From Adiantum capillus-veneris (taxonomy: Eukaryota; Streptophyta; Polypodiopsida; Polypodiales; Pteridaceae): a stretch of DNA of 64,000 nucleotides. How positions within the stretch are numbered: the stretch's first letter is position 1; each line of letters opens with the position of its first letter. The notes beneath the pieces are model-generated. The model was given only the letters and a program-made list of their open reading frames with translations. It ran no database searches and was not told the origin of the DNA. This document shows, in pieces, positions 1-11,315 of this stretch. The position numbers were made by a program, and so were the translations under genes. The stretch covers positions 34,176,446 through 34,240,445 of the forward strand of contig CM043969.1 of assembly GCA_014529385.2 (NCBI GenBank), read 5' to 3'.

Positions 1-330
1 TCCCCGACACAATGACCATCTAGACAACCTCTAGTCATTCAACAGCAACTTCAAAGTTAGTAACAAGAGCAAGAACGGTCTAAAGGGCCAATTGCTGCCG
101 TCAGATGTGGATGGAGATGAGGCAACGTCACCGCCGGAAGTTAACTCTCACATCTTTAGTAATGAGAATGCCAACTCTTGCCGAGTTATGTGAAAAATTA
201 TGTGTTAAATCAGTTTTAAGGTTCTTATAATCCCTGTTAGTTTAGCTCTTTGTTTTTAATATAACATAATTTACGTTAGATTTAGATTTATGTTATATTA
301 GATTAGACTTAGGTTTATTTAGGTTTACCC

Positions 331-350
331 CCACACACACACACACACAC
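331..350. repeat. CA microsatellite
   Basis: About ten uninterrupted CA units, followed by AAGAAGAAGAGAG. Confidence 0.9.
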
Positions 351-784
351 AAGAAGAAGAGAGTTTTAACGTCGTAGGAAACTATCCCAAAAGACGTTAA
401 AGATTAGGTTAGATGTAGACTTACGTTAAATTAGATTTAGGTTTATTTTTAGTTAGATTTACGTTTATTTAGATTTACGCTTATTTACATTAGATCGAGT
501 CCACGCAAGAATTACTTACGGTTTAGGGTTTAGAGATAGACGAACAGTGAAAAGATCTACTGTGAAAAGATGTTAAGATGCTGTGAAGTGCTACAGCTAG
601 AGAAGAGGCAAAGGGGTTTTGTCCACTACATGCAGTATCATGTAGACGTGGGTGTGTAGATTTCTTGTACCCACAAATATAGGTATTGACCAATAAAGAC
701 GAGATTATAACCCGGTGGTTCTGATCTCCGTGCACCTCTAGACCGAGGTGTGCGGGAATTGGACATGACTAGAGAATGTGAGGT

Positions 785-786
<2 letters not shown>

Positions 787-840
<54 letters not shown>
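787..840. repeat. AG microsatellite
   Basis: About 27 uninterrupted AG units, just upstream of the CACTA transposase start codon. Confidence 0.95.
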
Positions 841-844
<4 letters not shown>

Positions 845-906
845 GACGAAGAATGCCAATAGAATATTAAATTTGTTGTCCAGGTTATAAGATTTTTATC
901 CTCATT

Positions 907-3900
907 ATGAGTAGTGACGAGGATGTGGGACCGTCGACCAACCGAAACACCTATCTCTCAACGAGGGTCTTATGTCCTTGTAATCAATGGAAGCATGCTG
1001 TGCGATGGAAAAGACGTGTTTCTTTGCAGCACGTTCACGAATTTGGCGAGTTCGATCCATCTATTATAGATCGACTTGTTGCCAATTATAACTCGTCGGA
1101 CTCTGACGCTAGCCAACAAGCAGCAATCCTGCAACCCAATAGACGTGTTCGTAGGCGCTTTGGTCAAGCAGCATATGTGAGGCCACAAGATGTAGCCTCT
1201 GACAGCTCGGGGGATGATCATGCAGAGCACATTCCCAACGAGGCAATGTTTGAGCCCGAGATTGATGAAATGATCGAGACGATCATGGATTCAGAAAGGC
1301 TTATCTATGATGATATGAAAAGTGAAGCCGATACGCCATTGTATAATGGAGCACGTATGTTTAGATTGAAATCACTCCTGGTTCTTCTCAACATGCAGGC
1401 AAAGTTTGGATGGAGTGACACTAGCGTCACAGCACTTTTCAGGTGATCTATTACAATTAGTTTACTTTAATAAAACTCTAAATGTATAATGATCTGATAG
1501 ATTTTTACACGACTGTATCGTATTTTTATGTTGTGTAGATTGCTTAAAGAGCACATACTACCAGCTGACAATGTGATGCCAGATTCCCGAGATGAAGCAA
1601 GAAAGATTTTGCGAAACTTGGGGATGGATTACAATTCTATCCACACTTGTCCTAATGACTGCATTCTTTTCAGAGGGGAATACATATACATGGAGAAGTG
1701 TCCGAAATGTGATTCCGAAAGATATCGAGTAGATCTCCACGGGACAAAAATTCCACAAAAGGTTTTGCGACATTTTCCTCTGCTTCCTCGCATCAAGCAT
1801 TTCTTCGAATGTAAGTCCATGGCCGCCCTAGCATCATGGCATGAGGAGAATAAATCTTCTGATGGTGTGCTACGAATTCCTGCAGATTGCGCAGCCTGGA
1901 AACATATAGATGGAACATGGTCGGATTTTGCCAGGGAAGCTCGAAATTTGCGCTTAGGCCTGGCTATGGATGGCGTAAATCCATTTGATCAAAGATCAAC
2001 ATCTTACAGTGTATGGCCCGTTGTCATCGTCAACTACAACATTCCCCCGTGGTTGACTACGAAGAAGGGGCACCTATGGCTAAGCTTGATTGTGCCAGGG
2101 CGATATAAAGTGAGGAATATGGATGTGTATCTTCGTCCACTATTGGAAGAGCTACAACAATTGTGGATTGGCATAGAGGTGGTGGATATGAGCCGACACA
2201 CAGGACGACGGAATGCTTTGATCAGAGGCATTCTAATGTGGACCATGCATGACTATCCCGGGCTAACAGAATGCTCAGGTGATCTATTGACACTCCTCAC
2301 TCAGACACTGTAAATCTTGTTTTTTCCCATAGTTGATCTATTATCATGTGTATACATGCAGGGCTTCAAACAAGCGGATACAGAGCATGTGTCACATGTG
2401 GACCTAGACTGAATGCACGTAGGGCACCCTCACTGAAGAAGCAAATCTACGAAGGTCATCAAGCGTATCTTCCAGAGAATCATGTGTTACACGACAGCTT
2501 TTTGGGAAGAGAGCCACCAAGGATGTCTGCACAAGCATGGTTAGAGTAGAAGGAGATGTGCGATGACGGATTGCCTCCAGGGATGAAGAGACTATCTCTA
2601 TGGTACAAGTTACCATACTGGCCCCGACTCATGATCAATCACTTGCTCGATCCAATGCACATATTCAAGAATGTGGGTAATCTACTATGGGACCATCTGA
2701 CCGGCAAGAAAGATACTTTGGGAGCCAGAGTTGACCTTAGAAATGTGGATCGTATGGAGCAATATTGGCCGCAAACAGCGTCTGATGGATCGATAAAACT
2801 CCCTAAAGCACCATGGATTTTCACAGGAGCCCAAGAACGCAAAGTAAAAGAGACCATTCGATCTTTGCGGACCCCCACTGGCGTAATGCACTCGCTCCGA
2901 ACGTGTTTTACTAAAGAAGGAAAGCTTACCGGTTTGAAGTCACACGATTGGCATAAAATGTGTCAGGTACGTTCATAGTGGACTTTAATATCATTGCATA
3001 AAATGTCGACTTTAATATCATTGCTGTACATACTTTACAGTTTATTTTACCGGTTGCCATTGAGGGATGTTTGTCTCTCGACATCCGTAACACAATCTAC
3101 AAACTTGCAAAGCTGGTGCAATGGATCTCACAAAAGGAGATCAACGTAGACTCCATACCATTCGCCAAACTAAATGCTGCGGAGCTTGTGTGCATGTTTG
3201 AGAAACATTTTCCTACTACCATGCTAACCATTCAGGTGCATCTTCTTGTTCACATAGTTGATGAGGTGGAAATAGCTGGCACAGTTCATTCCAGATGGAT
3301 GTTCTTCTTAGAACGTTTCATGAAAACGCTTAAGGGATATGTGCGTCAAAAGGCACGTCCGGAGGGTAGCATGGCAGAAGGTTGGTTGGTATCAGAGTCC
3401 CTAGTGTACATTGGAGAGTGGCTAGACGGATTTGATAAAGCCCGGGACACGCTATGGCGAACCATAGATGATGAGCGCATATCTGGGATTGTCATGTGCA
3501 ATCTCGGTGTTGGGAAGAAGATGACGGAAGATCTAGAGGCTAAAATCAACCGATTTTGCATGCTTCACAATCCAGTGATGCAAAAGTGGATTTCACAATA
3601 TGAGGATGCAAAGCAAGAGCGACAAAGGGCACGAATCGAGTGGAGACAGGGAAGACGACCACCGATGCACTATCCGACGATTCTAGAGAGCCTACCAACC
3701 TTCATGAGCTTAAGATGGTTGCACAACCAATTGAAAAGCGCACAACAATGCGGTGACGAAGTGACTGAGGAAGAGTGGGAGTACTCTCGGGGTTGCGCGA
3801 CCAAGGTAAGTTTGCAATGTACGACTAGCAAGTGACTTTATTTATAAACGTTTGAACGGCCACTCATAATCTTTGTTCGTTGTAGTATAAGTCATACACA

Positions 3901-4638
3901 GCAGCATGGTGTAAAGGTCGATATTTTAGGGTGGAACGAATCGACAAAAAGCGTTTTACTCAAGATTGTGGAATCATGGCAAAATTTGAACAGTCTAGTC
4001 GACGACGTTCCTCTGATGCAGATCCTGTGGTGGCGGAACTCACTTACTTCGACACGCTGCAAGAGATTTTGAGGATCGATTACAGAGGATTTTTTGTCGA
4101 CTTGTTCGACGTGCAATGGTTCAAGATAATCATGGAGGGTCGCAACGCTACTGTGCGTAGAGGAGAGTCTGGTTTTCTTGAGGTGGATTCTACTAAGAAA
4201 TGGACTGACCTAAGAGACACTTTCGTACTACCCGAGCATTGTGAACAAGTAAGTATGTAAATAGTTAACATCCCCCTTTTACAAGTTATGTGCTTGAAAG
4301 CTCTCATGTAAGTTATGTGGCTCTGGCAGGTAATATTTCATCCTACAAAGTCTACATCAAACTGGTGGTACGTCATAGAGGTAGCCCCTCGTAGTGCAAG
4401 GACGTATGAAGGCTACCATGTGCCAATCACAACGGCATCAATGGAGGAGATCAGAGAAGATGCTCAAGCAGAAGCCGCTGCGGTGGTGCCAGACGAGCAT
4501 CAAGATGCTACTACTCTATATGGGGTGCATGCAGAGGAGCTACAAAATGAAACAGAGGATATGTGTTTAAACCGAGAGCTCTATATAGATATAGGAAGTT
4601 ATGCTGAGTTATGCGAGGATGAGAGAGAGATCTCTTAA
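907..4638 (+). pseudogene. CACTA transposase (TNP2/TNPD type), six exons, one premature stop
   Basis: Likely exons are 907-1442, 1539-2278, 2362-2966, 3041-3805, 3886-4248 and 4330-4638; all five introns have GT-AG ends and keep the frame, giving about 1105 codons. Exons 2-3 match the transposase family tnp2 domain (zinc-binding CPKCDSERYR, then a large catalytic region with PENH and LDPMHIFKNVG). Exon 4 matches DUF4218 (MFFLERFMKTLKGYVR, ARPEGSMAEGW) and exons 5-6 match DUF4216 (YFDTLQEILRIDY, VDLFDVQWF). Domain order is that of complete plant TNP2 proteins, which bind element ends and cut DNA in the nucleus. The one visible defect is an in-frame TAG at 2547-2549 in exon 3, after SAQAWLE. 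Everything downstream remains open, so the inactivation looks recent, or the stop is a sequence error. Confidence 0.88.
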
Positions 4639-4910
4639 AGCCACAAATATTGTATTTGAACAATTTTGCTCCGTGTTGTAAAAGCTCTGGCTTTGTAAGT
4701 ACCTTCCATGGTGTATAACGCTCTTTTCTACTCGCGCTCACATCTTTTGATTGAAAATTCTGAGTTTTCGACTTGCCTCTTCTATCACTCAATTCATTGC
4801 GTCATTGTATTTATATGTGTCATTACGTCGTTGTATTTAATGGTCTTTGCGTCATTGTCTACTCTATTCATTCAATATTAAGTTTAAATATTCGTGTGTT
4901 TAATGCAGGT

Positions 4911-6220
4911 ATGGATGATGACGAGTTTCTTTCTTCTTTGTCACCGCAGCAGAGACAGTGGTACGTGGAGCGTCATCGCTCTGGCGCATCATCGCGCGTT
5001 CCTACTCCATCCACATCTCCCTCTCTTTCGGAGCATTCGGCGCGCTCCGAAGCTTCGGCGTCGACGAGACGAGCTTCACACTCGTCTAGACACCGGCGCT
5101 CTAGTGGTGGCGGTGGCGGTTGTTGTGGGGATTCCGCCACCAATGCCTCCACACCGCCTCGTGTTCGACGAGGCTCTTTACCCTCCCCTTCTTTGCCCGC
5201 CCCCACACCAACCACAACATCGCCATCTATGCCAGGTTTTGCACGGCTGACTGTTCCTAGAAGCTACAGACCTCTACCTACTCCGCCAGGAGCCACCCCA
5301 CTCGACACTCCTCGCTTCGGGGCCCAGACGCCGGTGGAGACACCTGACGTCCGTACCCCCATCGACACGCTGCTAGAGACCTCTGCCGGGACACCCAGGT
5401 TCACGCGTCACCGGCTAGAGGGCTTGTCTTACTCCGTCGACTTCGGCGGCGGCATCATCATGGATGATGACGGCAAGAAGGTGATCTCGCGCATGCGTGG
5501 TCTTTGCTCTCAGCTGTTTAGACACTACATACTAAACAAATGGAGTGAAGTACCAAGTGATTTAAAAAACAGAGTCATCAGCATACTTCATGATGAGTTT
5601 CCCGTTCCAACACGGGATCAGTGCTTCAATGAAGACCTGATGAAGATTCGAATGCGCGAATACTGCAAACACAAGCGTTCCGAAGTGCAAAAAGCAATCA
5701 AGAATGGGTGGAACAGGCCAGATTGGCTGGCCAAAGAAGATTGGAAGAATGCAAAGAAAGCAGCGCGCGAGAATCCCGACAAGTGGAAGCAACAAAAGGA
5801 TGCAGCCAGAGCGCGAGTAGAGGCAGGGAGCTCGCACCACTTGGGGAGCGGTGGATGGGCATCATTTGAGGCCGATTTTGTAAGTGTTTTCGCATTGCTC
5901 TTTATGTTCGATAGTTTAGGGTTTATGAGTTTTTTAATTCTAACATAATGAAATCTTTGTATGTTTTGACAGTGGTCGATGACAGGACGTGATCCCACAC
6001 CGTACGAGCGCGAGTACGCAGGCAGGAAGGGCTTAAACGCCCTGATGGACATTCTCAGTTCTCGCGGCGGCATGGTTAGTATTAGGGTTTACTCTTTTCT
6101 ATTTTTTGTATTGTTTTATAAATGTCGTTATATGTTTATACTTACTGAAAGCTATCTTATTGTCTTTTTTTGCAGAATCCAACAGATACGTCGCTTGGAC
6201 GCGATGAGACGTCTGACTAG
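4911..6220 (+). CDS. TNPA-like En/Spm DNA-binding protein, three exons
   Basis: Exons 4911-5879, 5973-6074 and 6176-6220, with GT-AG introns in frame, predict 371 residues. The start ATG lies two bases after a good acceptor (TTTAATGCAG), so a 5' non-coding exon or a join to the upstream gene is possible. The first ~190 residues are rich in Ser, Pro, Thr and Gly; the C-terminal half has the plant transposase (Ptta/En/Spm) pattern: ISRMRGLCSQLF, LKNRVISILHDEFPV, KHKRSEVQKAIKNGW, RPDWLAKEDW, then a Lys/Arg-rich coiled stretch. The last exon starts NPTDTSLG. In known elements this type of protein binds subterminal repeats and assists transposition. No internal stop or frameshift is visible, unlike the neighbouring transposase. 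Confidence 0.75.
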
Positions 6221-6579
6221 ACAACGTCAGTTTAGCCGTAGCTAGATAGCATTAGTTTAGGGTTTCTCATAGCTTATGTATCATGAGACAGATTTTATAC
6301 GTCTTTTTTGAACCATATATATTATTACATTTGTCACCGCAGTTCCTTTTGCTAATCAATTCTTTATGCCTATGATGTTGTACAATTGTCATTATTACAT
6401 TTTCCAATCAATTCATTTTGCCTATGATGTGTACAATTGTCAATTTTGCAAACAATGCGTCTTGTGGGTGACTATTTTGGGTCTATTATCTACCCTTGCA
6501 CTTTTTTTAAATAGTGAATCAAGTACAATATGGTTGATGGGTGGCAGGGCATTCAATGCCCTGTCACCAAAAAAAAATT

Positions 6580-6815
6580 CTCTCGGGCGTCGCTATAATC
6601 GTCGCTATTTATGGCTCTGTAGCGTCGCTATGAGCGTCGCTATAGTCTTCTGTGTAAACGTCGCTATAACCGTCGCTATGAGCGTTGCTATGAGCGTCTC
6701 TATATAGCGACGCATTTAGCGACGCCTATAGCGACGCTCTCATAGCGACGCTCTTAGCGACGGTTTTAGCGACGCCGGGGGTTATAAAAACCCAGTGTAT
6801 TTCCGTCGCTAACAG
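6580..6815. repeat. CACTA subterminal repeat block (GTCGCTA motifs)
   Basis: At least fifteen copies of GTCGCTA/TAGCGAC-type heptamers. In 6590-6700 they read GTCGCTAT; from about 6703 they switch to the inverted form TAGCGACG, so the block can fold on itself. Such subterminal motifs are the usual binding sites for TNPA-type proteins, and a TNPA-like gene lies immediately upstream. A last GTCGCTA lies just inside the end, near 6803. Confidence 0.85.
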
Positions 6816-6833
6816 CGTCACAAGAGCACACAA

Positions 6834-6845
6834 CCTCTTGTAGTG
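6834..6845 (+). repeat. Right terminal inverted repeat of the CACTA element
   Basis: Reads CCTCTTGTAGTG; its complement begins CACTACAAGAGG, the canonical CACTA terminus. It is placed directly after the subterminal repeats. The following bases are AAA; the left partner for a 3-base target duplication is outside the window. Confidence 0.85.
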
Positions 6846-6846
6846 A

Positions 6847-7136
6847 AAGTAGTGGAAGGGATGATTATCAGGCTAGGTTGAAAGAGTTTATTGTGCATGA
6901 GGAGAGATTCCTCGGCAAGCTCAGGACTAGAGATGATGACATGATAGCGGAAGTCAACGTGAAAAAGTTAGCATAATGGCAGAAGTCTCAGAAGACATGG
7001 TGATGGAGATCATAGTAGACATGATCCACATGTTGATGAAGGTTGTGGTATACATGATCGACATGATGAAAGGTATGAAAGACAAAGAGATCATGGGAAA
7101 GAGGATGAATATAGAAGGGATCGTGACATAAAACGA
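6847..7136 (+). pseudogene. Arg/Asp/His-rich fragment, shared with the PRP22-like relic downstream
   Basis: Open in one frame for short stretches: LKEFIVHEERFLGKL, then after a stop a charged run of HDRHDERYERQRDHGKED type, then VHPKGELKKDIASW. The charged run is clearly repeated at about 10090-10240, upstream of a PRP22-like helicase relic, so both probably come from the charged N-terminal region of that gene or from one shared ancestor. It runs directly into the PPR relics at 7137 and borders the CACTA terminus on the left. No function is expected. Confidence 0.5.
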
Positions 7137-7748
7137 TGTCGTGAAGCTGTGCATCCAAAGGGGGAACTCAAAAAAGATATCGCTTCCTGGGTGTTATCAG
7201 CTTTCAAACAGATTGTTGGCAAATGTTATTGGACTACTGTGGTTGATATGTATGTCATATGCTTTCATGCCCAATATGGTGTACTTCAGAGGGAAATAAG
7301 TGCTTGAGGAGTATCTTGTCTGGAATGTCATTTCTTGCAGTGCATTAATAGCGGAGTATGTTGGTAGACGTGCTCATTACTACTGTGGTCAAGATATATG
7401 CCTAATGTGGTGATTTGGTGATGCTTGGTTGGCAATAATTGAGCTTGACAGCAATGCCTTGGTAGATATGTAAGCCGAATGTAGTTTTGGGCAATGCCCT
7501 AGTTGATATGCATGCCAAATATGGTGCACTTAAGAGAGCAGCAACAAGTAATATGGCAGTAGCAAAGAGGCATTGGATTGCTTTTATTAATGCACTATAT
7601 GCTTAACAAATGTGTGGTCGATATGTAAGCCAATAGAAGTGTTCTCCAAAATTCTTTGGTTGATAAGTATGTCAAATGTGATGTGCTTTGAGAAGCACAA
7701 ACATGCTTGAGGAGCGATTGATTGTAAGATTCTTGCCGATATGGGATG
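7137..7748 (+). pseudogene. Decayed PPR fragments, tandem duplication copy 1
   Basis: Several stretches resemble the VDMYAKCG and NVVSWNALIAGYA signatures of PLS-class PPR proteins: TTGATATGTATGTCATATG, GATATGCATGCCAAATATGG and GGAATGTCATTTCTTGCAG. Stops and frame changes interrupt every motif. The whole block is repeated at 7749-8456 with the same order of motifs. Intact PPR proteins bind organellar RNA; this copy cannot encode one. Confidence 0.7.
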
Positions 7749-8456
7749 GCGTGATCTTGTGCGTCCAAAGGGAGAAACTCAAAGAAGATACCACTTCATG
7801 GGTGTTATCATCTTTCAATGTTTTTTTTCTGTGTTGATTTCCTATCTTTAATCCAAACCGGATCATTGACTTTGACTAAATTGCTCTGAACAAACACTTT
7901 GGCATTTGTTATTGGACTACCTTGGTTGATATGTATGTCATATGTTGAGTATTCATGCCCAAAATGGTTTACTTTAGAGGGTAATAAGTGCTTGAGGAGC
8001 ATCTTGTCTAGAATGTCATCTCTTGCAGTGCATGGATAACGGGGTATGCTGGTAGACGTGTGCTCTTCAATACTACAATGCACAAGATATATGCCTAATG
8101 TGGTGATTTGGTGATGCTTGGTTGGCAATAATTGTGCTCGATAGCAATGCCTTGGTAGGTATGTAAGCCAAATGTAGTGTTGGGCAATTCCCTAGTTGAT
8201 ATGCATGCCAAATATGGTGCATTTAAGAGAGGAAACAAGGGCTTGAGGAGTGTGGGATATGCCCAATATGGCAGGCATTGGGTTGCTTTTATTAACAATG
8301 CACTATATGCTTAACAATGTGTGATCAATCTGTAATCCAACTGCAGTGTTCTCCAAAATGCTTTGGTTGATAAGTATGTCAAATGTGGTGTGCTTGAGAA
8401 GCACAAACATGCTTGAGGACCTATTGATTGCAAGATTATGCCGATATGGCAATGGC
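7749..8456 (+). pseudogene. Decayed PPR fragments, tandem duplication copy 2
   Basis: Collinear with 7137-7748, from GTCCAAAGGGAGAAACTC through GCTTGAGGACCTATTG. It differs by many substitutions and by an extra ~80 bases near 7820-7900. The motifs are the same VDMYAK- and SWNALIAGYA-like strings, again broken. Confidence 0.7.
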
Positions 8457-8745
8457 AAGAATAAAAAAGATGCACTTTCCTTAGCAAATCGTGGGTTGAT
8501 GTATATGTATATGTCAAATGTGAAGCCTTACAAATGCACATTAAGTTCTTCATGAGCTTTATGTCTCAATGTCATTTCTTTGTAATGGGTTCATTGAAGG
8601 ATATGTCAAATAGGGTGATGGCAAGGGTGCTTTGGCAATGTGTTGATTGATATGTATAATAAGATGCCATGCTTAACAATATTGTGTTTGATATATAGGC
8701 CGTGAACAATGTCGTGCAAGCTTAGCATTGCCTTGGTTGACACAA
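8457..8745 (+). pseudogene. Further degenerate PPR-like strings
   Basis: Three more short VDMYVK-like strings (GGTTGATGTATATGTATATG, GATTGATATGTATAATAAG, GTTTGATATATAGGCC) with no open frame. They continue the PPR relic. Confidence 0.45.
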
Positions 8746-9351
8746 TTGTGGTTTACTTGAGATGAGATGGCAAATGGCCACCATAACCAATGGCCGCCCA
8801 AAATGAGGTTGAAATGAGGAGGATAAGGAGGGCAACTGTCATTGGCAGCGAGTAGCGCAAGGGAGAAGCGAAGAGGCACTCATGGCAGTCGTTGCAGTGC
8901 GTGGACGATAGTGAACAAGAAGCAAAACTTTTCCAACAGGCCAAGGCGCCCCTATTTGGTTCTCTCCTGCGGAAAACGGACAACCCCACCGAGCCAATTG
9001 CCACAATATCACATAAGTTCAATCACGGCGCCGTGGTTGATGGGCAGGAGAAAAAAGGGCGGAAAGGGGAGATAAGGGGGTATTGTGTGTAGAAGAGGTT
9101 ATGAAGAAAGGGGTGGCGAAGAGAAGAATGTGGGCAAGACAAATTGCATCAGATTCAGACTAAGTATGCATGCGAGTCTATCGGTGGGTGAGTGTGGTGA
9201 ATACGAAGCATGAGGAGAAGCTCGCTTTTTCCCTCTCTCGACGAAGCTTGGAAGGACGCTCGGCTCCAATCTCTCACTATCTCTCTCTGAAATGAAGGAA
9301 GCAGGAGAAGGGAGGAGTGTTGTGCGAAGGGGATACGGAGGGGATTTGGAA

Positions 9352-9353
<2 letters not shown>
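8746..9353. other. Unassigned spacer, relatively GC-rich
   Basis: Several short overlapping open frames on both strands (longest 89 residues), none with a recognisable motif. Purine-rich runs dominate after 9050. Confidence 0.5.
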
Positions 9354-9394
<41 letters not shown>

Positions 9395-9557
9395 ACTAAG
9401 CAACGAAGGAGACATCGGCTTCAAGCAATCTCTCTCTCACTCAACCTTAACATAGACAAAGAGAGAAGGAAGGGAATCAAGGGAATCAGGTAGGAAGTAA
9501 GAGCAACAAAGGGGAAAGCCGGGTAACAGCCTCTCTCTCTCTCTCTCTCTCTCTCTC
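9354..9557. repeat. Two CT microsatellites with CT-rich spacer
   Basis: CT runs at about 9355-9392 and 9531-9557, separated by CTCTCTCACTCAACC-like sequence. Apparent Arg/Glu-repeat open frames here are translations of the microsatellite. Confidence 0.9.
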
Positions 9558-9560
9558 AAC

Positions 9561-9953
9561 TTTGGCAAGTGGGAAGTTAACGTATGTGGGAGCTCTCAAG
9601 GTGATTAAGCTCTCCAGTTAGTCCTAGTCATTAAGAATCCATGGGAAAAAAGTGGTCATTAAGAATCCATGGGAAAAAAGTAACCAGGGTTCATTCTAGC
9701 ATTCTTGGTGAGATTTTTGGGAGGTTTAAGCTCTCCTAAGCTCAGGATTGTTGTAGCAGTGCCGTTAACAGAATCCTTTGTAATTGAATTCTATGTCGGA
9801 TAAGCTTGTCAATAAGAGGCATTAGAGGTGTCATTTGTAAGTCTCCAAAGAGTCATTTGAGTCCTTTTTCTTGTGTGTTGTGTGTCTTGTCTCTATTTTT
9901 TTCCCCACAGTGAGCAACACAACACTGACCCGGAGAAACCATTATCCCCAACA
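9561..9953 (+). other. Non-coding segment, possibly the 3' part of an old LTR and leader
   Basis: Contains an exact 27-base tandem duplication (GTCATTAAGAATCCATGGGA and following bases, twice, at about 9628-9681). TTGTGTGTTGTGTGTCTTGTC follows, then AGCAACACAACACTGACCCGG and an ATG in good context at 9955. This resembles an LTR end plus leader, but no partner LTR is visible. The call is weak. Confidence 0.3.
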
Positions 9954-9984
9954 ATGGGAGACCCAAGATGACAGAGGGAGATTC

Positions 9985-11010
9985 AATAAGAGCTTGAGCA
10001 TGAGGCTAAGCTGCAAGAAGAGGAACAACATAGAATAAATTGTGATAGTAGACATGATAGCCAAAGTGAAAACAACATTTAGCATGAGGGTAAAGAGATG
10101 ATGATGGACATCACAGTAGACATGATCGACACGATGATGTAGATCATGGTAGACATGATCAACATGAGAGAAGTTATGAAAGACAAAGAGATCATGACAA
10201 AGAGGATGAATATAGAAGGGATCATAGCCATAGGAATAGTGATCGAACTTATAGTGAGCATGATAATTGTATGGATAGATACAATGGATATGATGGCAGT
10301 GATGATGCTGATGCAAGCAAGGATTGGTGTATCAACTCAAAGGTATTGAACAGAGTCTTGAAATTGATCTCAATGACGATGGACCAGTCTTCTTAAGAGA
10401 GCAAACATAGTACAACATTGATGTGTCACTAGTGAAAATCGTAAGAAATCCATGTGGTTCACGTAAAAGAGTTGCAATGACATGGTTTGCTTTAGCAAAA
10501 AAGAGGAGAGAGTTGCAACTGTACCACCAAAGGAACCTGATTAATTCCATTCCCTAAGATTTGATTCATCCTTGGGAAGATCCCATGTCAAAAATAGGAG
10601 AGCGGCATCCTGCTCAAAAAATTTGTGGTGTAGAACTCTTTGCATTTGATGTGCCAGAGTGGAAGAAAGATTCATTTGGTAAGGCACCCACTATTGGTTA
10701 GTGGTGGTCAAAGCTAACAATATATGAGCAAAGAAAAATTATTCCCATTTATAATCTAAAAATTGAGTTGGTTAGATCAGTCTAGGAGAACCAAATTCTA
10801 TGGCTCAAGGATAACAACGTGTGTCACACAATATCTAGCAAAAGAAATGTACACAACAAAAGAAATATTAATTGCACACAACCTCAAAAGAGAGGCTGCA
10901 ATGTCTATAGCCAAGAGGGTTGTTGAAGAATTTGGTTGCATGCTTGGTAAAGAGGTTGGTTACACGATTAGGTGTGAGGCTTGCATGTGGCTTGAGAAGA
11001 TAATCAATAT
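9985..11010 (+). pseudogene. PRP22/DHX8-like DEAH-box splicing helicase, decayed fragment
   Basis: With several frame changes and stops, the order of recognisable blocks follows plant PRP22: a charged HDRHDDVDHGRHD/YERQRDHDKEDEYRRD region (10105-10230), LEIDLNDDGPVFL (10350-10390), NSIP.DL.HPWEDPM (10545-10590), then GERHPAQ, FDVPEWKKDSFGK (10647-10683), TIYEQRKIIPIYNLK (10720-10763), CTQPQK and MSIAKRVVEEFGCMLGKEVG (10875-10965). In the intact protein this N-terminal part leads into the helicase core that releases mRNA from the spliceosome. The Walker A region is not readable, and the copy ends after EVGYTIR. No introns interrupt the aligned blocks, which suggests a retrocopy or a captured fragment. 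Confidence 0.7.
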
Positions 11011-11315
11011 ATTGATTAGATGGGAAGTGAGGGTTTCTTTCCATACCAAAACCTTGGAGTGCTCTTATGGAAGGATATGCCCAGCAAGGCTTGCCAAGGA
11101 AGCTCTAGATGTGTTGATGCAAGATGTGTCCACAACTATGGAATGGAAGATTGTGGCTATTTTAACCACATGCAAACTGAGGGTTTCTTGCCAACTCATT
11201 GAATAGAAACTCATGGCTATTTCAACTAGATGTGAAGTGAGAATTTCTTGCCAAACGAAGACCTTAGAGTGCTCTTATTGGAGGATATGCCCAGCATGGC
11301 TACCCAAGGAAGACA
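11010..11315 (+). pseudogene. Short duplicated PPR fragment
   Basis: An ~85-base unit (11024-11106) containing GGATATGCCCAGCAAGGC, the DNA of a GYAQQG motif, recurs at 11229-11312 with about 85% identity by eye; a partial third copy starts near 11175. Part of unit 1 translates as LAKEALDVLMQ, typical of the second helix of a PPR. The block follows the PRP22-like relic directly. Confidence 0.55.

Larger units (their letters stand above)
1..906. other. CACTA leader / upstream region without a recognisable gene
   Basis: No convincing coding region. It is AT-rich, with repeated short TTAGATTTAGGTTTA-like strings around 270-320 and 405-480, a CA microsatellite and a long AG microsatellite ending about 65 bases before the transposase start. 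It probably belongs to the untranslated leader of the CACTA element, but the first ~200 bases could also be part of an upstream exon. Confidence 0.4.
1..6845 (+). mobile_element. CACTA (En/Spm) DNA transposon, right part, left end outside the window
   Basis: The segment carries the two genes typical of plant CACTA elements in the usual order: a TNP2-type transposase (907-4638) and a TNPA-like DNA-binding gene (4911-6220). They are followed by a dense block of short direct and inverted subterminal repeats and a terminus reading CTCTTGTAGTG, the complement of the CACTACAAG end of this superfamily. No matching left end or GTCGCTA repeats occur in the first 900 bases, so the element starts before the window. 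The transposase has one in-frame stop, so this copy may depend on another element for movement. The superfamily assignment is firm; the exact left boundary is unknown. Confidence 0.88.

Noticed and set aside
618-640. CCACTACATGCAG as a possible left terminal repeat of the CACTA element
   Set aside because: Only CACTACA matches the right end, and no GTCGCTA subterminal repeats follow it; the true left end is expected outside the window.
9954-10340. Retrotransposon gag reading frame after an LTR-like segment
   Set aside because: The charged text continues into clear PRP22-like blocks, which explains it better than a gag; the upstream LTR-like look remains unproven.
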